DNA of 64,000 bases. Origin: Phycisphaeraceae bacterium. Lineage in GTDB: Bacteria > Planctomycetota > Phycisphaerae > Phycisphaerales > UBA1924. The notes beneath the pieces were generated by a model. That model saw nothing but the letters and a program-made list of their open reading frames with translations. It was not told the origin of the DNA and made no database searches. Positions 46,568-54,828 of this stretch are shown one piece after another. Position 1 is the first letter of the stretch. Each line of letters begins with the position of its first letter. The stretch is taken from contig RECQ01000042.1 of assembly GCA_007693965.1 (NCBI GenBank), forward strand, positions 1-64,000, given 5' to 3'. The position numbers and the translations under genes are program-made.

Positions 46568-47094
46568 GCGGCGCAGCGCTGTGGCAGCGGGCGGCATCGT
46601 ATGCGGCGCGGGCGCATGCGGGACATGTGCGCAAGGACGGCGTGACGCCGTATGTTGCGCACCCGTTCCGTGTGGCGATGGTCGTGCGCGATGTCTTCGG
46701 GTGCGATGATACGACCGCGATCGCCGCAGCGCTGCTGCACGACACCATCGAGGACACCGGGACCGATTACGACGAGCTGGCGGAGCTGTTCGGCGCGCAC
46801 GTTGCCGACTGCGTGGCGGCGCTGTCGAAGGACATGCGCCTGCCGGAGCCGCAGCGCGAGCCTGCGTACGACGAGGGGCTGCGCCGGGCGGACTGGCGGG
46901 CGAAGCTGATCAAGCTGGCGGATGTGTACGACAACCTGTGCGACCTTTCGGGCGATTCGAAGAAGGTTCTGGATAAGTGTCGTCGGGCAGTCGAGATCGC
47001 GAAGCCCGCGGCGACGGAGCATCCGGCGGTGGCGAAGGGCGTGGATGCTGTTGAGCGGCTGGTTGCGGAGAAGGGAGAACCACGGAGACACTGA
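46564..47094 (+). CDS. HD-domain protein of the RelA/SpoT/MESH1 hydrolase type
   Basis: A 176-aa stand-alone HD protein resembling the hydrolase half of RelA/SpoT and small alarmone hydrolases. The set of likely metal ligands is His33 (VAHPFRVA), His59-Asp60 in LLHDTIEDT and Asp120 in LIKLADVYDN; the HDTIED pattern fits the (p)ppGpp hydrolase subgroup. It could degrade (p)ppGpp or another nucleotide. There is no synthetase domain. It is translationally coupled to ispF (ATGA). The C-terminal EKGEPRRH and stop are encoded by the edge of a palindromic repeat, so the native end may have been different. Confidence 0.8.
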   Translation: MSGAALWQRAASYAARAHAGHVRKDGVTPYVAHPFRVAMVVRDVFGCDDTTAIAAALLHDTIEDTGTDYDELAELFGAHVADCVAALSKDMRLPEPQREPAYDEGLRRADWRAKLIKLADVYDNLCDLSGDSKKVLDKCRRAVEIAKPAATEHPAVAKGVDAVERLVAEKGEPRRH

Positions 47095-47226
47095 GGCACA
47101 GAGCGGGGGATGGGGACGTAGAGATGGGGTGATGCGAGGGACTGTGGCGGTGAGGGTGCGCCTTGTGACGGACGGCGCATCGGCATCGTTTATTACTCTT
47201 GTGGCGCCTTGGTTGCCTTGTGGTTT
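47072..47226. repeat. Long imperfect inverted repeat (copy e)
   Basis: Left arm at about 47072-47104 (AACCACGGAGACACTGAGGC) and a diverged right arm near 47185-47226 (CGCCTTGGTTGCCTTGTGGT). The left arm overlaps the last codons of the HD-protein gene. Confidence 0.6.
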
Positions 47227-47253
47227 GGTCGTTGGGGCGCGGTCAATTGAATG

Positions 47254-47283
47254 AAAAACGGGCCGCGGCTTTCGCCGCGGCCC
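47254..47283 (-). terminator. Terminator of the 47.3-kb PEP-CTERM-like gene
   Basis: A perfect 10-bp stem GGGCCGCGGC with a 4-nt loop, followed on the minus strand by TTTTTCATT. It also has T-rich sequence on the plus side and may work in both directions. Confidence 0.85.
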
Positions 47284-47315
47284 GTGTGGTTTTCAGTGTC
47301 GCTGTCGCAGCAGAA

Positions 47316-47891
47316 TCAGGCGCGGCGGCGGCGGGATGCGGCGAGGCCGGCCATGGCGAAGAGCCCGACGGCGCCGGGGGTGGGAATGAGCACCCAGGAG
47401 CCAAGGACGGCGCCGGAGCCGGGGATGCCCGCGGTGTCGCCGATGACGATATCGCCGGAGAGGTTGAAGGTCGCGGCGCTGAAATCGAACCCGGTGGTGG
47501 CGCCGGTGAAGGCGGGATCGGTGGTGTTGAAGGTCTGAGGGCCGCCGCCGATACCAGAGGCCCAGAAGTTCAGGCCGCTCGTGCCGAGGGCGCCGATGTC
47601 GTTGAAGACTCGGTTGTAGGCGTTGGTGTTCCCGTTGGGGCTGAGGTCGCCGCCGATGACCTGGGAGCCGCCGGTGTTGAATCCGGCACCGCCGAACAGG
47701 TCGAGCAGCGAGATGCCGCCGACAATACTTGCGCTGTCGTCAGTGACGGCGGCTGCAGCGCCGGTGGAGTTGAAGGTGACGCTGGACGGGTCGGTGTTGT
47801 CGACGATGATCAGAACGGGGATCTCCCCGGCGTTCGCGGCGGCGGTGGCCAGACCGGTGGCGGCAACGATTGCGAGAATGCTACGTGACAT
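47316..47891 (-). CDS. Small PEP-CTERM-like exported protein
   Basis: A 191-aa secreted protein: signal peptide to about Ala21 (LAIVAATGLATAAANAG), a Gly/Asn/Thr-rich beta-prone body (VDNTDPSSVTFNSTGAAAAV) and a C-terminal sorting signal of IPTPGA followed by a hydrophobic stretch and SRRRRA. An AAGGAAGAAG ribosome site precedes the ATG, and a strong terminator follows, so it is a monocistronic gene. It probably ends up on the cell surface or exported through an exosortase-like system; the ligand or role is unknown. Confidence 0.75.
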   Translation of the reverse strand: MSRSILAIVAATGLATAAANAGEIPVLIIVDNTDPSSVTFNSTGAAAAVTDDSASIVGGISLLDLFGGAGFNTGGSQVIGGDLSPNGNTNAYNRVFNDIGALGTSGLNFWASGIGGGPQTFNTTDPAFTGATTGFDFSAATFNLSGDIVIGDTAGIPGSGAVLGSWVLIPTPGAVGLFAMAGLAASRRRRA

Positions 47892-48330
47892 ATACTTCTT
47901 CCTTTTCTCCTGGCAACGTAGTCGAATTTCCCTGACGCGGCGCCGACTTCAAACGAGCATCCAGGATCATGCTCCGAATTCGATCCGGCAATCGCACAAT
48001 GCGCCGTACAGGCGGCGAACTGGCGAACTCGTTCTGCTGGCGCGAACCGTGAAGACACGGGTTCAACGTCAGTGAACATGTGCGAACATATCACAGATGG
48101 AGTGCCATTCAATATTTTTCTGTTGCATTTCGTCGATCGCGTGATCATAAAGTTGAATACAGTGGGGCATTTCGCCCATGCACAGCAGCGCCGACCCCCG
48201 CACGCGTCTCAAGCAACATGCGACCGACACACCGTATGGCGCCGCATCGCGAATTATCGGTGCTAATTCCTCGATGTATATCACCGAGATTGCCCAGATT
48301 TCCACCAGGGCAAGGCCGTTCGCCACGCAC
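47892..48330. other. AT-richer intergenic region with a possible promoter
   Basis: A 440-nt gap, poorer in GC than its surroundings. On the minus strand TTGAAT (48112-48107) and TATGTT (48090-48085) are 16 nt apart and could serve the PEP-CTERM-like gene, giving a leader of about 190 nt. No gene or repeat was recognised. Confidence 0.35.
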
Positions 48331-49551
48331 TCACTTCGGCAGCATTTTCCCCACCGTTCGCGGCGAGAAGGGGAACGCCTCGAAGACGGCGCGCATGTCG
48401 TCGATGGTCACCGCGTTGATGGAGTCGAGTTCTTCTTCGAGTGTGAGGTGCTTGTGGAGGTAGGTCCACAGGCGTCCGAGTCGCTGCATGCGTCCGCCGG
48501 GGCGCTCGCCGGCGAGCGTGACGGCGGTGGCGAGCTTGTTGCGCAGTTTTTCGAGATCGGATTCTTCGAGGGAATCGACCAGATTGTCGATCTCGCGCTC
48601 GATGACTGACCAGACCTCCCCGGCCCGCTCCGGCGGACAGGATGCATAGACGAAATAGTCGCCGACGCCGTCGTGGGGGTCGTAGGCGGACTGGGCTTCT
48701 TCGGCGAGTCCGGTCTCGACAAGGGCCCAGTGCAGGCGGCTGTTGTCGGGATCGCCGAGGGCTTTGGCGAGCAGCATGGCGGCGTAGCGGCGCGGATCGT
48801 CGGCGGAGGGAGCGGGGCAGAGCATGAGCTGGTAGCAGCGCGTGACTTTGTCATCGCGCATTTCGAACTTTTCATCGGGTGTCGGCGTCGTTCCCATGTC
48901 GCGCCGGGCGTCGGTGCGGGCCCACTCGCCGCAGAGTTTGCGGAGCTGCTCCACCGCGGCGTCGAAGTCGAGTCGCCCGGCGAGGGCGACGACGGTGTTG
49001 TCGGCGGAGTAGCGGTTGTTGAAGTAGTCGAGCATCTGGCCGCACTGCATCGAGGTGATGGTGGTGTCGAGGCCGAGGACTCGATGACTGAGCGGATGGC
49101 CGCCGTAGCGGCGGGCCATGGTCTCTTCGTAGAGAACCCAGAAGGGGTTGTCCTTGTACATCGCGATCTCTTCGAGGATCACGCCTTTTTCACTGGTGAA
49201 GTCGTCCTCGCGCAGGGCGGGGCGCAGGATGTCGGCGAGGATGTCGTTGGCGTGGGGCAGGTGCTCGGGGAGGACGCTGGCGTAAAAGCAGGTTATCTCG
49301 CTGGTTGTGTAGGCGTTGTAATTGGCGCCGATCTCATCGAACTCGCGGTTGACATCGTCGGCGCTGCGCCGCTCGGTGCCCTTGAACATCATGTGCTCGA
49401 GGAAGTGGCTGACGCCCATGATTTCGGATGCTTCATCGCGGGCGCCGGCGCGGACGAAGAAGCCGCTGGCGGCGGTGTGGGCGTCGGGATCGACCTCGGC
49501 GAGAATCGTGAGTCCGTTGTCGAGGGTGGCGTGCTTGAATTCGACTGGCAT
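48331..49551 (-). CDS. M16-family zinc peptidase (processing-peptidase type)
   Basis: A 406-aa inverzincin-type peptidase (M16, as in mitochondrial processing peptidase beta and bacterial PqqL/YmxG proteins). The inverted zinc motif HFLEH occupies residues 49-53 in GVSHFLEHMMFKGTERR; the downstream glutamate is in EKGVILEEIAMYKDNP near 135. The C-terminal inactive half (YFVYASCPPERAGEVWSVIEREI) is present. No signal peptide is evident, so it is likely cytoplasmic or an MPP-like processing enzyme. It is single on its transcript, downstream of thiE but separated by a repeat. Confidence 0.9.
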   Translation of the reverse strand: MPVEFKHATLDNGLTILAEVDPDAHTAASGFFVRAGARDEASEIMGVSHFLEHMMFKGTERRSADDVNREFDEIGANYNAYTTSEITCFYASVLPEHLPHANDILADILRPALREDDFTSEKGVILEEIAMYKDNPFWVLYEETMARRYGGHPLSHRVLGLDTTITSMQCGQMLDYFNNRYSADNTVVALAGRLDFDAAVEQLRKLCGEWARTDARRDMGTTPTPDEKFEMRDDKVTRCYQLMLCPAPSADDPRRYAAMLLAKALGDPDNSRLHWALVETGLAEEAQSAYDPHDGVGDYFVYASCPPERAGEVWSVIEREIDNLVDSLEESDLEKLRNKLATAVTLAGERPGGRMQRLGRLWTYLHKHLTLEEELDSINAVTIDDMRAVFEAFPFSPRTVGKMLPK

Positions 49552-49610
49552 GGGAATGGTCCTGAGCGGGTGGGCGGGGGTTTCTGTGTGCGGGCTTTAT
49601 CGTAATGGGG

Positions 49611-49744
49611 ATTCACCACGGAGGCACGGAGGCAAAGAGAGAAGGACAATGTATTGCGCCAGCTCGTTTGGAATGGCCGGCGCCTCGCTCACCGGCTTCA
49701 ACTCATACTTTCTTTGTGTCTTTGTGTCTCTGTGGTTTTCTTCT
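49611..49744. repeat. Long inverted repeat (copy f)
   Basis: Arms 49611-49648 (CACCACGGAGGCACGGAGGC) and 49707-49744 (CTTTGTGTCTCTGTGG) are complements over about 36 nt. The right arm encodes the last residues of thiE in the opposite direction. Confidence 0.8.
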
Positions 49745-50999
49745 TCATGTGTTCAATCGCTTCAAGGAGCAGGCGCGTGGCCTGGGCGGGATCGCGCGCA
49801 GCGCAGATGGCGCTGCTGACGGCGACGCCGAAGGGGCGCCCCCCCGCCGCTTCGATGAGCTGCGGCAGGGTCTCCTCCGTGACGCCGCTGATTGCGAGCG
49901 CGGGCGGGAGCGGCGGGTCGTGATGCAGGTATTCGCGGAGGTAGTCGGGGTCGGCGAGCTCGGGTTTGTGTTTGGTGGCGGAGGCGAACATGGGGCCGAC
50001 GCCGCAGATGTCGGCGCCGTCGCGGAGAGCCTGCTTCGCCTGCTCGATGCAGGAGGTGGAGACGCCGATGAGCGTGTCGAAGCCGACGATGCGGCGGGCG
50101 TCACAGACCGGCATGTCGGTTTGGCCGAGGTGAAGGCCGGCGGCGCCGGAGAGGCGGGCGATGTCGGGGCGGTCGTTGATGACGACTGCGGCGTTGTGCG
50201 CATTCGCAACATCGACAAGGGAGCGGGCCCGTGCGAGCAGTTCGCGATCGGTGAGTTCTTTTTCGCGGAGCTGGATGCAGTCGGCGCCGGCTTCGAGGGC
50301 GAGGCGGGCGACATCGAGCCATGTGTGGTGTTCGCACAGCGATTCGGTGAGCAGGAGGCAGAGTCGCCAGCCTTTGAAGACGCCGCGGGACGGGGAGAGG
50401 GCGAGGAGGAGTTGCTTCTCAATGTCGTAGGCGCGGTAGCGGAGGGATTCGAAAATGGAGGCGGCGGACTCCACCCTCTCCCCTTGGGAGAGGGCGGGGT
50501 GAGGGCTCTTTCTTCTCTCTTCTTCTCCTTCGCTCGATTCGGATGTGTGCGCACTCTTGATCTGCGTCGCCGCGGTTGTTCGGGGCTTCTGGTCTTCGAG
50601 CGTGGGAGGAGAGGGAGAGAAGGAGCCCTCTCCCTGCCCTCTCCCAGGGGGAGAGGGTTGTGGAATCGACGCCGCTGGGGTGAGTTTGGCGTGTTCTTCG
50701 ATGACGCGCAGGGCTTCGGTGAGGCGTTTGGCGCTGGCGGCGGCGATGTCGCGGATGGTTGCGCGCGAGGATTCGGATGTGGTGGTGATCTGCGTTCCAA
50801 CGTCGCCGGTGGTGTCGCGCCAGGCGATCATGCCGGCGCGCTCGAATTGCGCGAGGGCGCCGGCGAGGTCGTGGCGGAGCGACTTGATCCGTGCGCACAG
50901 ATCGGCATCGTCCAGTTCGAAACGCGCGGCGTCCTCCATCACGCGCAGGGCTTCGCGGGCGCGGTTGGCGTTGGCGTCGATGAGGCGGAGGGAGGACAT
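49698..50999 (-). CDS. thiE: Thiamine-phosphate synthase ThiE with N-terminal domain and in-frame repeat insertion
   Basis: A 433-aa protein joining hydroxymethylpyrimidine diphosphate and thiazole phosphate. Residues about 1-105 are the N-terminal domain found with ThiE in cyanobacteria and planctomycetes (LRLIDANANRAREALRVMED), resembling ThiD2-type modules. The ThiE barrel spans about 205-420 (AGADCIQLREKELTDRELL, VVINDRPDIARLSGAAGLHLGQ, GVGPMFASATKHK). Between them, residues about 108-185 (PQPSPPGRGQGEGSFSPSPP...KSPHPALSQGERVESAAS) are encoded by a palindromic element inserted in frame. The C-terminal KKKTTETQRHKESMS is encoded by another repeat. Both insertions leave the catalytic motifs intact. 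Confidence 0.88.
   Translation of the reverse strand: MSSLRLIDANANRAREALRVMEDAARFELDDADLCARIKSLRHDLAGALAQFERAGMIAWRDTTGDVGTQITTTSESSRATIRDIAAASAKRLTEALRVIEEHAKLTPAASIPQPSPPGRGQGEGSFSPSPPTLEDQKPRTTAATQIKSAHTSESSEGEEERRKSPHPALSQGERVESAASIFESLRYRAYDIEKQLLLALSPSRGVFKGWRLCLLLTESLCEHHTWLDVARLALEAGADCIQLREKELTDRELLARARSLVDVANAHNAAVVINDRPDIARLSGAAGLHLGQTDMPVCDARRIVGFDTLIGVSTSCIEQAKQALRDGADICGVGPMFASATKHKPELADPDYLREYLHHDPPLPPALAISGVTEETLPQLIEAAGGRPFGVAVSSAICAARDPAQATRLLLEAIEHMKKKTTETQRHKESMS
50473..50658. mobile_element. 186-bp palindromic element with 34-bp terminal inverted repeats inside thiE
   Basis: Left end 50473-50506 and right end 50625-50658 are inverted repeats, 31 of 34 positions matching, each beginning ACCCTCTCCCC and itself folding as CCTCTCCC-GGGAGAGG. 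The core (about 118 nt) has no ORF beyond the thiE frame. It looks like a non-autonomous MITE or REP-type element. Its length (a multiple of three) and lack of stop codons keep thiE open. Confidence 0.75.
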
Positions 51000-51090
51000 G
51001 GGGGTGGGAGATGGTAGGTGGTAGACGGGGAGGTCGGATATGTGGGCGCCTGCTTTTCCAACGCCCCATCCGCCATCTACCGTCCCCCGT

Positions 51091-52287
51091 CTACCGCAAC
51101 GCCTGCTCCAGATCTTCGATCAGGTCGTCGCAGTCCTCGATGCCGACGCTGAGGCGGACGAGCGAGTCGGAGATGCCGAGCTGCTGGCGGGTTTCGGGGG
51201 GGACGGAGGCGTGGGTCATGATGGCGGGGTGCTCGATGAGGGACTCCACACCGCCCAGCGACTCAGCGAGCGCGAAGATGCGCACACGCTCGAGGAACGC
51301 CCGGGACTCATTCACCCCTCCCTTGAGGAAGATGGTGATCATGCCGCCGAAGCCGGACATCTGGCGCTTCGCGACGTCGTGGCGCGGGTGCGACGCGAGC
51401 CCGGGGTAGACGACGCGATCGACCTTCGCATGCTCTTCAAGAAACGTTGCGATGCGCCCGGCGCTCTCGTTGTGGCGGCGCATGCGCACATCGAGCGTTT
51501 TGATCCCCCGCAGCGTCATGTAGGCGTCGAAGGGCGACATGCTCGTGCCGAGCGTGTTCTGGTGGAAGCGGAGGCGTTCAGCGACATCGGGGCGGTTGGT
51601 GACGATCACGCCGCCGACGCAGTCGGAGTGGCCGTTGAGGTATTTGGTGGAGGAATGCATCACCAGATCGAAGCCGTGCTCGAGGGGGCGCTGGTTGATG
51701 GGGCTGGCGAAGGTGTTGTCGCAGCAGAGGAGGGCGTCGGGGCAGACAGCGCGGGCGGCGCGGGCGATGGCGCCGAGGTCGGCGATCTTGAGCGTGGGGT
51801 TGGTGGGCGTCTCGACCCAGATCAGGGCGGTGTCGGCGCGGAGGGTCTTCTCGACGTTGGCGGCGTCGCTCATGTCGGTGAAGGAGACATCGAGCTTCTG
51901 CGAGCCGGCCAGGACGCGCCGGAAGAGGCGCCCGGTGCCGCCGTAGAGATCGTCCATGGAGACGACGTGGGCGGCGGCGTCGAGCAGGCTCATCAGCGTG
52001 GTGATCGAGGCCATGCCGCTGACGAAGGCGAAGCCGCCGCTGGTGCGGTCCTGGGCCTCATCGAGGGCGGAGCCTTCCAGGCGCGCGACCATGCGCTCGA
52101 GGGCGAAGCGCGTTGGGTTGTGCGTGCGGGAATACTCAAAGCCCTTGTGAACCCCCGGCGACTCCTGCGCGTAGGTGGAGGCGAGGGAAATGGGCGGCAT
52201 GACAGCGCCTGTGGAGGGATCGGGCGCCTGGCCCGCGTGGATGACGCGGGTGGCGATGCGCTGCGGCTGGTCGTTTTGTGCGCTCAT
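51091..52287 (-). CDS. Cystathionine gamma-lyase/gamma-synthase family PLP enzyme
   Basis: A 398-aa Cys/Met-metabolism PLP enzyme; beside cystathionine beta-synthase, the likely job is cystathionine gamma-lyase, completing methionine-to-cysteine conversion. Motifs: TRVIHAGQAPDPSTGAVMPPI, YSRTHNPTRFALE, YGGTGRLFRRVL, the PLP Asp in CDNTFASP and the Schiff-base Lys in SSTKYLNGHSD near residue 210, and SLGGVESLIEHPAIMTHAS. Its start overlaps the stop of the upstream gene (ATGA). A synthase or homocysteine role cannot be excluded from sequence alone. Confidence 0.9.
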   Translation of the reverse strand: MSAQNDQPQRIATRVIHAGQAPDPSTGAVMPPISLASTYAQESPGVHKGFEYSRTHNPTRFALERMVARLEGSALDEAQDRTSGGFAFVSGMASITTLMSLLDAAAHVVSMDDLYGGTGRLFRRVLAGSQKLDVSFTDMSDAANVEKTLRADTALIWVETPTNPTLKIADLGAIARAARAVCPDALLCCDNTFASPINQRPLEHGFDLVMHSSTKYLNGHSDCVGGVIVTNRPDVAERLRFHQNTLGTSMSPFDAYMTLRGIKTLDVRMRRHNESAGRIATFLEEHAKVDRVVYPGLASHPRHDVAKRQMSGFGGMITIFLKGGVNESRAFLERVRIFALAESLGGVESLIEHPAIMTHASVPPETRQQLGISDSLVRLSVGIEDCDDLIEDLEQALR

Positions 52288-53726
52288 GATGTGGCGAACT
52301 GTCGGCGGAGGTAGTTGATGAGGTCGATCCGCGTGATGAGGCCGAGGAAGGCGCCGTCCCCGTCGACAACGATGGCGACGCGGTCGGCGCGGAAGATGGG
52401 CAGCAGATCCTTGACGGACGCTGTGGGCGGGATGGTCTCGAGCCGGCTGGTCATGATGTCGGAGACCGGTTTCTCCAGCTCCTTCTGGTCGCCCGCCATG
52501 ATGGCCAGCAGCACATCGCTCTCATCGATGATGCCGACCACGCGGTCGTTCTCATCGAGAACGGCGAGCTGGGAGACGTCGTAGAGCTTCATGCTGGCGA
52601 TGGCCTGCTTGACGGGATCTCGCGGCGAGAGGATGTGGTCCTCGCGCTCTGCGTGGCGGCGCGCGATCAGGTCGCGCAGGTCGCCGGTCTGCTCGCGCTG
52701 GATGAAGCCCTGGTCGATCATCCAGTAGTCGTTGAACATCTTGGACAGGTACTTGGCGCCGCTGTCGCAGAGGAAGGTGACGACGTTCATGGGGCGGCTC
52801 TGGCGTGCGCACCAGGTGATCGCAGCGTGGAGCAGGCAGCCGGTGCTGGAGCCGGCGAGGACGCCTTCGAGGCGCAGCAGTTCACGGGCCGCGAGGAAGG
52901 ACTCTGCATCGGTGACGGCGACCGCCTCATCGACGAGGTTGAGGTCGCAGATGTCGGGCACGAAGTCCTCGCCCATCCCCTCAACGAGCCACGCGCCGGG
53001 ATCGACCTGCTTCCCCTCGTTGACGAGGGGCGCAAGGATGGAGCCCGCGGGGTCGGCGAGGATGATCTTGACATCGGAATTGCGCTCGCGAAGGGCGCGC
53101 CCCACGCCGCTGAGCGTGCCGCCGGATCCGACGCCGACGACGAGCGCATCCACACCCGATCCGGTGGCGCTCATCACCTGGTCCCAGATTTCAGGACCGG
53201 TGTGGGCGTAGTGGGCCTCGATGTTGGCGGGGTTGCCGAACTGGTTGATGTAGAACGAGTTCGGCGTGGTCTGGGCCAGGCGGGCGGCGACTTCCTGGTA
53301 GTAGTCCGGGTGGCCCTTGGAGACATCGGAGCGGGCCATGACGACCTCGGCGCCCATGGCGCGCAGGTGCTGCACCTTCTCGCGGCTCATCTTGTCGGGC
53401 ACGACGACCAGCATCTTGTAGCCGCGCTGCCCGGCGACGAGGGCGAGGCCGATGCCGGTGTTGCCGGCGGTGGCCTCGATGATGGTGGGCTTGGGATCGG
53501 CGCCCGGGTCGATCTTTCCCTCCCGCTCGGCGGTCTCGATCATCGAGAGACCGATGCGATCCTTGATGGAGCCCGCGGGATTCATCAGCTCGAGCTTGCC
53601 GAAAAGACGGCAGGGGCCGGTTTCGAGCCGGCGCAGCTCGAGCATCGGCGTGGCGCCGATCATGTCGAGCACGCCGGAATACACGGGAGCGGGCGGGGAC
53701 TGGACCTGGGTCTGTCGTTGGGTCAT
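52284..53726 (-). CDS. Cystathionine beta-synthase with C-terminal CBS domains
   Basis: A 480-aa PLP enzyme condensing serine and homocysteine to cystathionine. The catalytic core shows IGATPMLELRRL, the Schiff-base Lys in NPAGSIKDRIGLSMIE near residue 55, EATAGNTGIGLALV and the glycine loop GVGSGGTLSGVGRAL. Two CBS motifs follow (about 365-480: LAVLDENDRVVGIIDESDVLLAI and VAIVVDGDGAFLGLITRIDLINYL), as in eukaryote-type regulated CBS, where they may bind AdoMet or adenylate. ATG 53726 is used; upstream codons lack homology. It forms a two-gene reverse transsulfuration operon with the gamma-lyase. Confidence 0.92.
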   Translation of the reverse strand: MTQRQTQVQSPPAPVYSGVLDMIGATPMLELRRLETGPCRLFGKLELMNPAGSIKDRIGLSMIETAEREGKIDPGADPKPTIIEATAGNTGIGLALVAGQRGYKMLVVVPDKMSREKVQHLRAMGAEVVMARSDVSKGHPDYYQEVAARLAQTTPNSFYINQFGNPANIEAHYAHTGPEIWDQVMSATGSGVDALVVGVGSGGTLSGVGRALRERNSDVKIILADPAGSILAPLVNEGKQVDPGAWLVEGMGEDFVPDICDLNLVDEAVAVTDAESFLAARELLRLEGVLAGSSTGCLLHAAITWCARQSRPMNVVTFLCDSGAKYLSKMFNDYWMIDQGFIQREQTGDLRDLIARRHAEREDHILSPRDPVKQAIASMKLYDVSQLAVLDENDRVVGIIDESDVLLAIMAGDQKELEKPVSDIMTSRLETIPPTASVKDLLPIFRADRVAIVVDGDGAFLGLITRIDLINYLRRQFATS

Positions 53727-53835
53727 GGGCGCGGTGTAGGCTGGTGCAGTTGCAGTGTGGCGGGGTTCATTCGGCCCGCGCCGAACGTGAACTCCAGTGT
53801 AGCAGGCCCCGTGCGCCCCGCGGATCGAGCGCAAC

Positions 53836-54777
53836 TCAACCGGCTTTGGCGAGCGGCATGGCGTCTCCGGGGTTGCCTCCGGCGACGACGATCCTGTTGC
53901 GGCCGGCTTCCTTGGCCTGGTAGAGGGCCTTGTCGGCGGCCTCGACCCATGCGTTGGGATCGTTGCGGGCGCCGGGTGGGCCGTCGCAGAGGCCGAAGGA
54001 CGCCGTCACGCTGCGCTCGGGATGCCGCGGCCAGACCATCGAGGCCAGCTCGGAGCGGATGCGCTCCAGCAGGGACATGGCGCTGGCGGCGTCCGTATCG
54101 CGAAGGATGATCGCGAACTCTTCACCTCCGTACCTGCATGCGATATCGGTGCGCCGGATGAGCTGGCCGAGCTGGCGTGAGAAACCCTGAAGCACGGCGT
54201 CGCCGGCGGCGTGACCGTAGGAATCGTTGAGGCTCTTGAAGTTGTCCAGATCGCACAGGACGACGGTGAGGCTGCGATCGTTGCGCTCGCACGCCGCCAC
54301 TTCCTCCGCGAGGCGTTCGTCGAAGTGCTGACGATTCCACAGGCCGGTGAGTCCGTCGATGTGCGCCTTCTGGGCCAGGAGCTGCATGAGATGATGGATG
54401 CGCAGTGCGGCGCGGACGCGGGCGCGCAGCTCGGGGAAGTTGAATGGCTTGCACACGTAGTCGATGGCGCCGAGATCGAGTCCGGTGACTTTGTCCGCCG
54501 TCTGATCACTTCCGGAGATGACGATGACGGGAGTGTCCACGGTCTGCGGATCGGCTTTGAGCAGGCGCAGGACTTCGAAGCCGTCCATGTCGGGCATGTT
54601 GAGATCGAGAAGGATGAGCGCCGGGTTGATGCGCTTGGCGGTTTCGAGACCTTCGGCGCCTCGGAGGATCGAGACAAGCTCCAGATCCTCGGCGCGGAGT
54701 CGCGTCTCCAGCAGTCGATGGATGTCGATCGCATCGTCGATCAGCAGCACAACCGGTTTCGTCGATTGTTCGTGCAC
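53836..54777 (-). CDS. Response regulator with GGDEF diguanylate cyclase domain (PleD-like)
   Basis: A 313-aa signalling protein. Residues 1-125 are a receiver domain with acidic Asp14/Asp15, phospho-acceptor Asp58 (LILLDLNMPDMDGFE) and the conserved Lys in DYVCKPF. Residues about 150-305 are a GGDEF domain (IDGLTGLWNRQHFDERL, CDLDNFKSLNDSYGHAAGD) with an intact active site YGGEEF near 215 and an inhibitory I-site RRTD five residues before it. It should make c-di-GMP when phosphorylated and be feedback-inhibited. The HPt gene upstream on the same strand (51-nt gap) is its likely phosphodonor. Confidence 0.92.
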   Translation of the reverse strand: MHEQSTKPVVLLIDDAIDIHRLLETRLRAEDLELVSILRGAEGLETAKRINPALILLDLNMPDMDGFEVLRLLKADPQTVDTPVIVISGSDQTADKVTGLDLGAIDYVCKPFNFPELRARVRAALRIHHLMQLLAQKAHIDGLTGLWNRQHFDERLAEEVAACERNDRSLTVVLCDLDNFKSLNDSYGHAAGDAVLQGFSRQLGQLIRRTDIACRYGGEEFAIILRDTDAASAMSLLERIRSELASMVWPRHPERSVTASFGLCDGPPGARNDPNAWVEAADKALYQAKEAGRNRIVVAGGNPGDAMPLAKAG

Positions 54778-54828
54778 GTTCCGAAAACCTCCGTGCGCCC
54801 GCCCACCACGACTCGCGTGTAAACACAG

